Shown: piece after piece, positions 24,025 to 31,305 of the stretch
Numbering within the stretch: position 1 is the first letter of the stretch
How the letters are laid out: the number at the start of each line of letters is the position of its first letter
Source of the DNA: CAZJYT01 sp964550325
GTDB lineage: Bacteria; Patescibacteriota; Minisyncoccia; Minisyncoccales; CAZJYT01
Length of the DNA stretch: 31,453 nucleotides
Direction: 5' to 3'
NCBI GenBank assembly: GCA_964550325.1
Contig: CAZJYT010000009.1
Coordinates: 1 to 31,453 of the forward strand
Notes under the pieces: generated by a model
What the model was told of the DNA's origin: nothing
Seen by the model: the letters and a program-made list of their open reading frames with translations, nothing else
The model's database searches: none
Position numbers and translations under genes: made by a program

Positions 24025-26211
24025 TTATTTTTCAAATTTCGCTCTTAAGAGGTGAGCTAATCTTACCAAATTCTTCAAGGCAGGTCGTATCTCCTCCCAT
24101 CTTCTTGTTTTTAATCCGCAATCTGGATTGATCCACAACTTTTCGGGAGGAAAGATCTTTAAACCATAATTTATAATTCTCTTCATTTCAGAAATCTTTG
24201 GAATTTTTGGAGAGTGAATATCCCAAACCCCTAAACCAATTTCTTTTTGAAATTTAACCCTTTTAAAAGAATCTATAATTTCTCCCTTGCTCCTACTGGC
24301 TTCTATTAATAATGAATCAAATTCCAGTTTTGAGATGTATTCAATTATCTCTCCAAATTCTGAATAGCACATATGAGATTGAATTTTGGTTTTTGGAAGG
24401 GCTCCCCCAGCTACCAAATTAAAGGCTTTAATAGCAAAATGGAAATACTCTTTCCAATACCTTTTCTTTAAAGGAGCCTTTTCTCTAAAGGCTGGCTCAT
24501 CAAGCTGGACAATTTTTATACCATTTTTCTCATAATCTTTTATTTCATCCCTTAAACAAAGAGCAATCTGAAAGGCAACCTCGTACCAGGGAATATCTTC
24601 TCTGGGAAAGCTCCAAGCCAAAATGGTGATAGGACAGGTAAGCATCCCCTTAACTGGTTTTTTTGTTAGGCTTTGGGCAAAGGTAATCTCACTTTGGGTT
24701 AAGGGTTTTTTTCTCCAGACATCCCCATAAATTATGGGAGGTCTATAAACCCTTGTTCCATAGGATAAAATCCAGCCATTTTTGGTAGTGATGAAACCCT
24801 CTAATTTTTGAGCAAAGAATTCTACCATATCACTCCTCTCAAACTCCCCATGAACCAGGACATCCAATCCTGTTTCTTCCTGGAACCTTATTACTTCTTT
24901 TATCTTCTCTTCAATAAATTTTTGATATTCTTTTTGGGAAATTTTACCAGAGAGAAATTCTCTCCTTTTTTTCCTTATCTCAGGAGTTTGGGGATAACTT
25001 CCGATAGTAGTAGTGGGAAATAAAGGTAATTTTAAGATTTCTCTTTGAATTTTCTCTCTTTTTTCATAAGGTAATTTTCTTTTAAAATGATAATTTTTAA
25101 GTTTCTTTATTCTCATTCTTACCTCCTTATTGATTCCAAACCTTTTCCCTTTCTTTGGTTTTAATTTTTCTTTTCCTTCCCAAATTTTGGCAATTAGATT
25201 TAGTTCTCTTAATCTTTCTTTGGCAAAAGATATTCTTTCTAAGAGTTCTTTAGGAAGCTCTTTCTCATTCTCAATGGTTACTGGTAAATGGAAAAGAGGA
25301 CAGCTATTGGAAATAGCTAAATTTTTGGCATATTTTGAAATTTTATGTAAGGTTTTTATCACGAAAGAGAATTCTGTTTTCCAAATGTTTCTTCCTTGAA
25401 CCAAGCCACAAATTAAAATTTTTTCTTTTGGAAAACCAAATTTTTGGACAAGTTGGAGATTCCCCCCTCCATTAAGAAAATCCAGTCCTATTCCAGAGAA
25501 TGGTAAATCATATAATTCTTTTAAAAAGTCAAGTGTTTCATAATAAGTAAGAAGGTAAACTTTCTGGTTGCTATTTGGAATTTTTTTATAAGCCTTTTTA
25601 ATTGACTCTATTTCTCTTTCAGAAAGTTCTAAGACAAAAGCGGGTTCTTCAATAAAGACCTCCTTAAAATCTTTAATTAATTCTGAATAAATTTCAGATA
25701 AGGCTAAAAGATACTTTTCAAAATTTTTCTTTGAAATCCCCTTGGAAAGCTTTAAAAAAGTAAAAGGTCCAATTAAAGAAGGGATACCTTTTTTATGGGA
25801 TTTAAGTTCTTCTTTTGGTTTTTGCCAAGAAATCTTAAAACTTCCTGGCTTAAAGTTTTTTGGAAAATCAGGAACTAAGTAATGATAATTGGTATTAAAC
25901 CACTTGGTTAAGGTGAGAGCCTTTTCTCCTCGACAAAGAGAGAAATACTCATTTAGATCTTTTACTTTATATAGTCCTACCATAATGGCAGTATCTAAGA
26001 TATTGTCGTAAAAGCTCATTTCTCCTACTGGAAATTTATCTACATAACTTTTATAGAGAGCTAATATTTCTTCTTCTAATTTAAAAATCTCTCTTTTTAA
26101 TTCTTCTTCTTTGATTTTTCTATTCCAGAAAGCTTCAATTAGTTTTTTATACTCTCTCTTTTCACCCAATCTTGGAAAACCATATGCAATTGTTAAAAGC
26201 TTCTTCCCCAT
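24025..26211 (-). CDS. metE: Cobalamin-independent methionine synthase
   Basis: MetE transfers the methyl group of methyl-tetrahydropteroyl(poly)glutamate to homocysteine. The 728-residue protein has both barrels. The C-terminal catalytic barrel starts near FPTTTIGSYPQTPEIRKKR and includes GLDVLVHGEFERSDMVEFF and KPVKGMLTCPITILAWSF. All four zinc ligands are present: His613 and Cys615 (SHMCYSEF), Glu637 (LIEASRS) and Cys698 (NPDCGLKTR), with the same spacings as His641, Cys643, Glu665 and Cys726 of E. coli MetE. The N-terminal barrel is about 25 residues shorter overall. It lies 9 nt after the UPF0280 gene and directly abuts metF. Confidence 0.96.
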   Translation of the reverse strand: MGKKLLTIAYGFPRLGEKREYKKLIEAFWNRKIKEEELKREIFKLEEEILALYKSYVDKFPVGEMSFYDNILDTAIMVGLYKVKDLNEYFSLCRGEKALTLTKWFNTNYHYLVPDFPKNFKPGSFKISWQKPKEELKSHKKGIPSLIGPFTFLKLSKGISKKNFEKYLLALSEIYSELIKDFKEVFIEEPAFVLELSEREIESIKKAYKKIPNSNQKVYLLTYYETLDFLKELYDLPFSGIGLDFLNGGGNLQLVQKFGFPKEKILICGLVQGRNIWKTEFSFVIKTLHKISKYAKNLAISNSCPLFHLPVTIENEKELPKELLERISFAKERLRELNLIAKIWEGKEKLKPKKGKRFGINKEVRMRIKKLKNYHFKRKLPYEKREKIQREILKLPLFPTTTIGSYPQTPEIRKKRREFLSGKISQKEYQKFIEEKIKEVIRFQEETGLDVLVHGEFERSDMVEFFAQKLEGFITTKNGWILSYGTRVYRPPIIYGDVWRKKPLTQSEITFAQSLTKKPVKGMLTCPITILAWSFPREDIPWYEVAFQIALCLRDEIKDYEKNGIKIVQLDEPAFREKAPLKKRYWKEYFHFAIKAFNLVAGGALPKTKIQSHMCYSEFGEIIEYISKLEFDSLLIEASRSKGEIIDSFKRVKFQKEIGLGVWDIHSPKIPKISEMKRIINYGLKIFPPEKLWINPDCGLKTRRWEEIRPALKNLVRLAHLLRAKFEK

Positions 26212-26220
26212 AATAAAAAT

Positions 26221-26952
26221 CTATATTTTTTTAATTTTGATATTCCCCCAAATCCCTATTTTATTATCAATTATTATAACTATTCCCAAGACTTCTTTAA
26301 AGCTCTTTGAAAAATCAATTCCCTTTTTAATATCATTTTCACTTTTTACTCTATTACAAACAGCGGTAGCTAAAGCATCTGAAAAAATGGCAGAGTTTGA
26401 GATACTGGTGACAGCATCTGCCTTTCCAAAGCTGAGAGAGTGTCCAATCTTTCCAGAAGAGGTAGCAATTCCTAAGGGAAAATTGGTTTTTGGAATTTCT
26501 AAAGCAAAGTTTCTATCCAATGAAGAATTTCCAGTATAAATGCTAATTAATCTCTTTTTTGAACTTTTCAAAAATATATCGCCTCCATTTTCAATGATGA
26601 TTTCAGAAGAGAAAGAAAGCAATTCTTTCCCTACGAATTCAGCAATTGCTCCTGCCACTGAAGCCATAGGTCCTACTCCTACTTTTTTTGAAAAAAAAGC
26701 CATTTTTGAGATAATTTCTGGAGCCTCCCTTTCAACCTCAATTGGCGAGAGAGAAAACAGAAATTCGGGATGTTTTTCAATATAATTTTCTATCTTGTTA
26801 CGGTTTTTAATGATAAGTTTTTCAGTTTCTTTTTTTAGATTTTTATCAGCCAAAACCAAACAATCTGTTTCTTTTATTGATACCTCAAAAGAAATTAAAT
26901 CTTCTGCTTTTATCCAGTTTCTGTAAATTTTGTTTTCTGAAATTGTTCTCAT
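26221..26952 (-). CDS. UPF0280 / COG2122 family protein (ApbE-like), sulfide assimilation
   Basis: The 243-residue protein matches UPF0280: an RxWxKAEDLISFEVSIKETD start, GPMASVAGAIAEFVGKEL, IIENGGDIFLKS, PLGIATSSGKIGHSLSFGKADAVTSIS and the ATAVCN segment. These echo the ApbE fold but the family is separate. In Methanosarcina the COG2122 protein MA1715 was reported to aid sulfide assimilation together with the DUF39 homocysteine enzyme (from memory). Here it overlaps the DUF39 gene by ATGA and is followed 9 nt later by metE, strong context for the same role. AAGG lies almost against the ATG. Confidence 0.85.
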   Translation of the reverse strand: MRTISENKIYRNWIKAEDLISFEVSIKETDCLVLADKNLKKETEKLIIKNRNKIENYIEKHPEFLFSLSPIEVEREAPEIISKMAFFSKKVGVGPMASVAGAIAEFVGKELLSFSSEIIIENGGDIFLKSSKKRLISIYTGNSSLDRNFALEIPKTNFPLGIATSSGKIGHSLSFGKADAVTSISNSAIFSDALATAVCNRVKSENDIKKGIDFSKSFKEVLGIVIIIDNKIGIWGNIKIKKI

Positions 26953-28127
26953 ACCTTAAGCTTTCCTCCGGGAAGAGGGGCAATCGGCCTTGTTAAAAGA
27001 AATTTTCCCTTCAATATTAGTCTTTTTAATTTTTCAGCAATCTCTCTTGCCTTTGTATAGTTAGAAAAAGTGAAGGTAGGGATTCTTTTTCCAAAAATTT
27101 CTATTTCCCCGCTTTTTAATTTTGCATAAGAGATCTTTCCCAAAATTCTTGAAGAACAATTAGGGTAATCTTTACTATAATCCACAATTGGAGCGAAGAT
27201 TTCTTCGTCTCCAATAGAAGTGAATTTTGCCATTTCTTCATCAACGATTGGAATTGGAATTCCAATCCCCACCATTAAGCTTGTACCATATCCTAAAATA
27301 CCAATTGCTTTTAGCCAACCTTTTTTCATTTTTTTTAGATTGCCAATTACAGCAATTGTCCCGCCGGCCTGAGAAGGAATTTGAATTTCTTTTGTGTTTC
27401 CTTCCTTTCTAAAAGGACTGTGCTGGGTTCCAGGCCAACAAATGTATCCAATAGTGCCCCCTAAAAAAATTCTTGTGCCAATTCCAATTGTTTGATAATA
27501 GGGGTCATTTAAAAGTGGAGAGAGATGGCCCGAGGTGCAGAAACTCGCATTTGCCAAATTCGGTTTCAAGATTCCCATATATGTGTAAATAGTTTTTTTA
27601 GATAGATTCACAGCAACATTATAATTTTGATAACAATTTCTCATATTAAATAAAACAGCGTCTCTAAAGTCTTTCAAACCCAATCTCATCTCTAATTTTT
27701 TCATAGGGTAACAGTCTGTGCCGAAGGCTTCAGCTCTTAATTTAATTTTCTTCCCAGAGACTAAATCTTCTATTACATGAGCTCCTCCATATTTAAATCT
27801 TCCCGGGAAGTTTTTATTTCTCGGGTCGTTATCAGGAAGGGCAGTAGCTCCAATAAAAATGTCACAAGCAGCAAAGCCACAATAGGCAGGGACATTATTC
27901 AGATAACATTTTCCTCCTCCTAATTTTATTCTTGGTTTTGAGGGTTTTAGATTAAAATAGGCACCACTTGAGCACATTGGAGAGAAGGTGCCAGTGGTAA
28001 CCACATCAACCATTTTACTCGCTTTTTTTATTCCTTCTCTTTTAGCAATCCTTATCATTTCCTCAGCAGTTACCACTACTACCTTTCCTTTTTTTATCTT
28101 TTCATTAATTTCTTCAATAGTTTTCAT
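26949..28127 (-). CDS. DUF39 / COG1900 homocysteine biosynthesis enzyme
   Basis: DUF39 proteins are proposed to turn aspartate semialdehyde plus sulfide into homocysteine without O-acylhomoserine, as shown genetically in methanogens. The 392-residue protein has PMCSSGAYFN with Cys52, GGGKCYLNNVPAYCGFAACDIFIGATAL, YGGAHVIEDLVSGKKIKLRAEAFGTDCYP with Cys139, GTRIFLGGTIGYICWPGTQHSP and GIPIPIVDEEMA. Cys52 and Cys139 are the likely equivalents of the two cysteines reported as needed for function in the Methanosarcina protein (from memory). No CBS or NIL/ferredoxin domain is attached, and the ferredoxin partner is not in the window. It is the first gene after the methionine attenuator. Confidence 0.88.
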   Translation of the reverse strand: MKTIEEINEKIKKGKVVVVTAEEMIRIAKREGIKKASKMVDVVTTGTFSPMCSSGAYFNLKPSKPRIKLGGGKCYLNNVPAYCGFAACDIFIGATALPDNDPRNKNFPGRFKYGGAHVIEDLVSGKKIKLRAEAFGTDCYPMKKLEMRLGLKDFRDAVLFNMRNCYQNYNVAVNLSKKTIYTYMGILKPNLANASFCTSGHLSPLLNDPYYQTIGIGTRIFLGGTIGYICWPGTQHSPFRKEGNTKEIQIPSQAGGTIAVIGNLKKMKKGWLKAIGILGYGTSLMVGIGIPIPIVDEEMAKFTSIGDEEIFAPIVDYSKDYPNCSSRILGKISYAKLKSGEIEIFGKRIPTFTFSNYTKAREIAEKLKRLILKGKFLLTRPIAPLPGGKLKV

Positions 28128-28141
28128 AAAAATGTTTTTAT

Positions 28142-28176
28142 AAAAAAAATCTCCCGGGTTGGTTAGGAGATTTTTT
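28142..28176 (-). terminator. Intrinsic terminator of the methionine attenuator
   Basis: On the minus strand AAAAATCTCC pairs with GGAGATTTTT around an 11-nt loop containing CCAACCC, followed directly by a U-run. It ends 14 nt before the DUF39 start codon. Its 5' arm (CTCC, 28169-28166) is the same segment used by the competing antiterminator. Confidence 0.85.
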
Positions 28177-28225
28177 ATTTAGCAACCAATACTTCTTCTC
28201 CCCAACCCTATCCGGGAGGTAAGGT
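28156..28225 (-). promoter_or_regulatory. Methionine-responsive transcription attenuator (alternative hairpins)
   Basis: Three RNA segments downstream of the AUG triplet compete. Segment 1 is CTCCC (28218-28214), inside the last leader codons. Segment 2 is GGGTTGGGGAG (28208-28198), starting at the leader stop codon. Segment 3 is CTCCTAACCAACCC (28169-28156). Segments 2 and 3 pair as GGGTTGG:CCAACCC plus GGAG:CTCC with a UAA bulge, which blocks the terminator. Segments 1 and 2 can pair CTCCC:GGGAG, which frees segment 3 for the terminator. A ribosome stalled on the Met codons covers segment 1 and favours antitermination; one at the stop codon covers segment 2 and favours termination. Confidence 0.75.
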
Positions 28226-28234
28226 CATCATCAT
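28208..28234 (-). CDS. Methionine leader peptide MMMTLPPG
   Basis: An 8-residue ORF made of three consecutive Met codons, then ACC TTA CCT CCC GGA and TAG. It lies between a good promoter and the attenuator hairpins and stops at the first base of the antiterminator arm. This is the placement of Trp, His or Leu leader peptides, here with the amino acid that the downstream operon makes. The frame is also open back to an ATG at 28282 (24 residues starting MAFTLF), which would be the leader if transcription came through from the tRNA gene. I prefer the short form because the -35 and -10 lie inside the longer ORF. No SD; the 5' UTR would be about 7 nt. Confidence 0.7.
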   Translation of the reverse strand: MMMTLPPG

Positions 28235-28247
28235 CTCTGGGCTTTCT

Positions 28248-28276
28248 TTTATAAAATTAGAAGAAAATAATGTGAA
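28248..28276 (-). promoter_or_regulatory. Promoter of the methionine operon
   Basis: TTCACA (28276-28271), a 17-nt spacer, and TATAAA (28253-28248): each hexamer differs from consensus by one base. Transcription would start near 28241, about 7 nt before the first leader ATG. Confidence 0.65.
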
Positions 28277-28297
28277 AGCCATTTTAATTAATTTTAA

Positions 28298-28383
28298 CGG
28301 AGGAGGTGGGACTCGAACCCACAAGGGGAATAGTCCCCACAGCTTCTCCAGAGCTGCGTCTTACCAGTTAGACATACTCCTCC
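28298..28383 (-). tRNA. tRNA-Ser (anticodon GGA)
   Basis: A complete class II tRNA cloverleaf is visible: acceptor GGAGGAG (28383-28377) pairs with CTCCTCC (28305-28299), D-stem GTCT/AGAC, anticodon stem CAGCT/AGCTG with loop CTGGAGA (anticodon GGA), a long variable arm GGGG...CCCC, and T-arm GTGGG-TTCGAGT-CCCAC. The discriminator base is G (28298), as usual for serine. CCA is not encoded. It lies 17 nt after groEL and 15 nt before the 24-codon version of the Met leader ORF. Confidence 0.95.
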
Positions 28384-28388
28384 TGCTT

Positions 28389-28412
28389 TTAATATTCAGG
28401 TTAATATTCAGG
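28389..28412. repeat. 12-bp tandem duplication across the groEL stop codon
   Basis: TTAATATTCAGG occurs twice in direct tandem (28389-28400 and 28401-28412). On the minus strand each unit reads CCT GAA TAT TAA, so the last groEL codons and stop (PEY-stop) are duplicated after the gene. Confidence 0.9.
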
Positions 28413-30020
28413 TGTTGGAGGACCCTCTTTTTCTTTTTTCTTTTCAGGTAACTCTGCTACCACTGCTTCTGTAGTTAACAGCATTGAAGCGGCAGAGAGA
28501 GCATTTTCCAAAGCCATTCTTACTACTTTTGTAGGATCTACCACTCCTGCCTTAATTAAATCTTCATATTGAAGGGTTTGGGCATTAAAACCAAAATTGA
28601 AATCTTCTTTTTTACTTCTTACTTTTTCTACCACGATTGATCCATCTACTCCTGCATTCTCTGCAATTTGTCTTATTGGCCTTTCTAAGGCTTTTTTGAG
28701 AATCTCTATACCAGTTTTTTCATCTCCTTCTACTTTTATTTTGTTCAAGGTGCTAATAGCCTTCAAGAGAGCAGTTCCTCCGCCTGGTAAAATTCCCTCT
28801 TCAATAGCAGCCCTGGTAGCATTCAAGGCATTTTCAGTTTTCTTTTGTTTCACCTTTTGTTCCACCTCGGTCGCCGCTCCTACCTTAATTACTGCTACTC
28901 CTCCGGCTAATTTTGCCAATCTCTCTTGAAGTTTTTCTTTGTCAAACTCAGATTCAGTCCTTTTTAATTCTTCCTTTATCTGCTTAATTCTTGCTTCAAT
29001 TTCTTTTCTTTCTCCCCTTCCTTCAATAATAGTTGTTTTTTCTTTTTCTGCCACTACCTTTCTTGCCCTTCCCAATTGTTCTAATTTTACATTTTCTAAT
29101 TTTAATCCTAAATCTTCAGAAATCACTTGGGCCCCAGTAATTACCGCAATGTCTTGGAGCATTTCTTTTTTTCTATCACCAAAACCAGGAGCCTTTACTG
29201 CCAAGGCATTTAGCACCCCTCTTAACTTATTTACTACTAAAGTGGCTAAAGCATCACCCTCTACCTCATCAGCTATAATCAAAAGATCCTTTTTCCCGGT
29301 TTGAGCCACCTTTTCCATCAAAGGAACAATTTCATTGATAGAAGAGATTTTTTTATCAGTGAGTAGAATATAGGGTTCCTCTAATATTGCTTTCATTCTC
29401 TCTGTATCTGTAATCATATAAGGAGAAATATAACCCCTATCAAATTGGAGTCCTTTTACAATTTCTTTTTCCAATCCTATCCTTTTTGATTCTTCTACCG
29501 TAATCACTCCATCTTTCCCTATTACTGAGAAAACTTCAGCAATCATATTCCCAATCTCTGGATCTAATGCAGCAATTGTGGCTACCTGAGCAATTTCTTC
29601 TTTCTCTGTAACTTGTTTGGAATTTTCTCTCAAGAATCTTATCACCTCTTTTAGTCCTTTTTTAAGTCCTTTTTGAAGAATAAGGGGTTGAGCCCCCGCC
29701 GCTACATTCTTTATACCTTCACTCGTAATAGCATGTGTTAAAACAATAGAGGTGGTAGTTCCATCTCCTGCACCATCAGAGGTTTTTTCTGCGACTTCTT
29801 TGACAATTTCTACTCCCAGATTTTCAATTTTATCTTCCACTTCTAATTCTTTAGCGATAGAAACTCCATCATCAGAGATTTCTGGTGCTCCAAATCCTTT
29901 ATCTAACACTACATGCCTTGCTTTCGGTCCTAAGGTTACCTTTGCAGCTTCGGCTAATTTACTAACGCCGATTAATAATTTTTTTCTTGCCTCTTCTTTA
30001 AAGATTACTTGTTTTGCCAT
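28401..30020 (-). CDS. groEL: Chaperonin GroEL (Hsp60)
   Basis: The 14-mer folding chamber subunit. All 539 residues align with the family: AAKVTLGPKARHVVLDKGFGAPEISDDGVSIAKE, the ATPase motif DGAGDGTTTS, the apical domain with GLQFDRGYISPYMITD, KAPGFGDRKKEMLQDIAVITGA, and EEGILPGGGTALL. The C-terminus ends KKEKEGPPTPEY and lacks the GGM repeats of E. coli GroEL. The gene follows groES after 18 nt. The bases before both ATGs (AAAAAACT) are identical in groES and groEL, with no SD. Confidence 0.98.
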   Translation of the reverse strand: MAKQVIFKEEARKKLLIGVSKLAEAAKVTLGPKARHVVLDKGFGAPEISDDGVSIAKELEVEDKIENLGVEIVKEVAEKTSDGAGDGTTTSIVLTHAITSEGIKNVAAGAQPLILQKGLKKGLKEVIRFLRENSKQVTEKEEIAQVATIAALDPEIGNMIAEVFSVIGKDGVITVEESKRIGLEKEIVKGLQFDRGYISPYMITDTERMKAILEEPYILLTDKKISSINEIVPLMEKVAQTGKKDLLIIADEVEGDALATLVVNKLRGVLNALAVKAPGFGDRKKEMLQDIAVITGAQVISEDLGLKLENVKLEQLGRARKVVAEKEKTTIIEGRGERKEIEARIKQIKEELKRTESEFDKEKLQERLAKLAGGVAVIKVGAATEVEQKVKQKKTENALNATRAAIEEGILPGGGTALLKAISTLNKIKVEGDEKTGIEILKKALERPIRQIAENAGVDGSIVVEKVRSKKEDFNFGFNAQTLQYEDLIKAGVVDPTKVVRMALENALSAASMLLTTEAVVAELPEKKKEKEGPPTPEY

Positions 30021-30038
30021 AGTTTTTTATTTTATTTT

Positions 30039-30332
30039 TTATTCTTCAATGATTGCTAAAATGTCGTCGTCAGTAGCAATTAAATATTCCTTATCATTTA
30101 TTTTTATCTCATCGGGACCATATTTTTTAAATAATACCTTTTGCCCAATTTTTACCTCTAAGGGGATTATCTTTCCCTCTTCTGTTCTTTTCCCTGGTCC
30201 TACCGCAATTATTCTTCCCTGCTCAGGTCTCTCTTTTTCTGCACTTTCTGGTAACAAGATTCCCCCTTTTGTTTTTTCCTCTTCTTTAATAGGTTCAATT
30301 AAAATATGGTTTGAGAGAGGTTTAATCTTCAT
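30039..30332 (-). CDS. groES: Co-chaperonin GroES (Hsp10)
   Basis: GroES caps the GroEL chamber. The 97-residue protein has the family start IKPLSNHILIEPIKEEEKTKGGILLPESAEKERPEQGRIIAVGPG, including the mobile loop (about 17-31) and roof hairpin, and the end KKYGPDEIKINDKEYLIATDDDILAIIEE. It is first in the groES-groEL unit, about 50 nt downstream of the predicted transcription start. No CIRCE inverted repeat is visible upstream, so regulation by HrcA is not supported. Confidence 0.97.
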   Translation of the reverse strand: MKIKPLSNHILIEPIKEEEKTKGGILLPESAEKERPEQGRIIAVGPGKRTEEGKIIPLEVKIGQKVLFKKYGPDEIKINDKEYLIATDDDILAIIEE

Positions 30333-30389
30333 AGTTTTTTATGAGTGTTATTTTTAAGTCTTTTTATGTTATCTCCTCTTTGAACCTTC

Positions 30390-30418
30390 ATTATAATTAT
30401 AAAATTTTAATTTGTCAA
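30390..30418 (-). promoter_or_regulatory. Perfect consensus sigma-70 promoter for groES-groEL
   Basis: TTGACA (30418-30413), 17-nt spacer, TATAAT (30395-30390): both hexamers match consensus exactly. The expected start is near 30383, giving a 5' UTR of about 50 nt. The -35 overlaps the last codon and stop of a transposase remnant (TCT TGA). Confidence 0.85.
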
Positions 30419-30562
30419 GACCCTGCACTATCTGAGGACATCGGTAACACTTTAAGGTATTTTTGCGAATTCAATAGGAAGCACATATCCCAAGGCTTGG
30501 TGGACTCGGTAAAAGTTGTAATCAATGAGATATTCTACTAATCTAGGGTTAAAAAATTTACA
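30415..30562 (-). pseudogene. Transposase C-terminal remnant (integrase core, IS481/IS3-like)
   Basis: On the minus strand the frame reads FFNPRLVEYLIDYN, then FYRVHQALGYVLPIEFA. This is the final part of a DDE integrase-core transposase (compare YNxxRPHQALGYxTPxEF). A frameshift in an A-run near 30460-30464 separates it from the usual tail, which continues in the next frame as KYLKVLPMSSDSAGS-stop. Everything upstream of the last ~45 residues is missing, cut at the palindrome 30560-30578. Confidence 0.75.
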
Positions 30563-30578
30563 GGGGTCTGACCCCTGT
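30560..30578. repeat. 19-nt perfect palindrome at a transposase remnant edge
   Basis: ACAGGGGTC and GACCCCTGT flank a single central T. The motif resembles the GGGGTCTGACCCC palindromes found at IS/REP-type elements. It sits exactly where the transposase similarity stops. From 30579 to 30726 I see no gene or clear signal. Confidence 0.7.
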
Positions 30579-30726
30579 TAGTTTTTTCTCTCAACGATTC
30601 TATCTATCGAGCTAAAATCCCTCAGTAAATTAAGGTAAGGAGAATAATCGCAATTCCTTTTAAGGTAGAAATTACTTTATTTAATTAAAATGAAACTCTT
30701 TTAGATTGGTTTGATTATTCATAAAA

Positions 30727-31305
30727 CTAATTATTTTTTAGTATCTTATCTAAAATTGTAATTGTTGACTGTTGTCGTGCCCACTTTTTTATATAGCTTA
30801 GGTCTACTTTAGAAATATCTAAAATAGATTTAATATCTTCTAATTGTTTTTGAGAACCATTTTCTCGATACCAACTTAATTTTACTAAAATTAAATCTTC
30901 TGGAGAAATAAAATTAATCTTTTGAGAATTTATTCTTTTAATTATTTTTCTTTTAATCCTTAATTTGTCAAACTCATCTCTTTTTGAAATCCAGAAATCT
31001 ACTTTTAGTCCGGTCTGAGGATGGATAAAATTAAACTCTCCTTTTTGGAGAAGGGCATCCTTGATACCTTCTTTATCTACATACACATCTTTATCAATCA
31101 AAAGCAGTTCTTTACAGAGGGCATCTATATCTCTCTGAAACAATTCTACTACTATATCAATGTCGGCAGTAAAACGAGGCCTTCCCCAAATTGCAACTGC
31201 AAAACCGCCGGTGATAATATAAGGAATTTTAAGCTTTTCAAGAATTTCAGCAATTTTACAAAGAAGTTCTTCCGGTCCTAATTCCTTGAAATTCTTTTGT
31301 TTCAT
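30727..31305 (-). CDS. Nucleotidyltransferase (AbiEii/MNT-like)
   Basis: The 192-residue protein has the nucleotidyltransferase core: ITGGFAVAIWG (GG at 33-34) followed by RPRFTADIDIVV with the metal-binding Asp48 and Asp50, and further strands FNFIHPQTGLKVDFWI. The later SPEDLILVKLSWYRENGSQKQLEDIKSIL segment is typical of stand-alone nucleotidyltransferases related to AbiEii toxins and other MNT-type proteins. The target is unknown. A short ORF upstream on the same strand overlaps its first 50 nt. The gene sits beside transposase debris, so it may be accessory. Confidence 0.7.
   Translation of the reverse strand: MKQKNFKELGPEELLCKIAEILEKLKIPYIITGGFAVAIWGRPRFTADIDIVVELFQRDIDALCKELLLIDKDVYVDKEGIKDALLQKGEFNFIHPQTGLKVDFWISKRDEFDKLRIKRKIIKRINSQKINFISPEDLILVKLSWYRENGSQKQLEDIKSILDISKVDLSYIKKWARQQSTITILDKILKNN

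Noticed and set aside
26111..26539. 142-residue plus-strand ORF over metE and the UPF0280 gene
   Set aside because: It lies antisense across the junction of two conserved genes; its hydrophobicity arises from the complementary codons.
28141..28280. SAM riboswitch or T-box in front of the methionine operon
   Set aside because: The leader is only about 115 nt from the predicted start to the DUF39 ATG and has no SAM-I core or T-box AGGGUGGNACCGCG-like sequence. The terminator and antiterminator are fully explained with the Met leader peptide.
29752..30357. 201-residue ORF on the plus strand over groES-groEL
   Set aside because: It is antisense to two well-conserved genes and has no recognisable domains, only low-complexity Ser/Phe-rich sequence.
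30333..30420. CIRCE/HrcA operator upstream of groES
   Set aside because: Only a weak half-site resembling ACACTC is present; the inverted GAGTGC half is missing.
30341..30541. 66-residue plus-strand ORF right of groES
   Set aside because: It is the complement of the transposase remnant and the groES promoter region.
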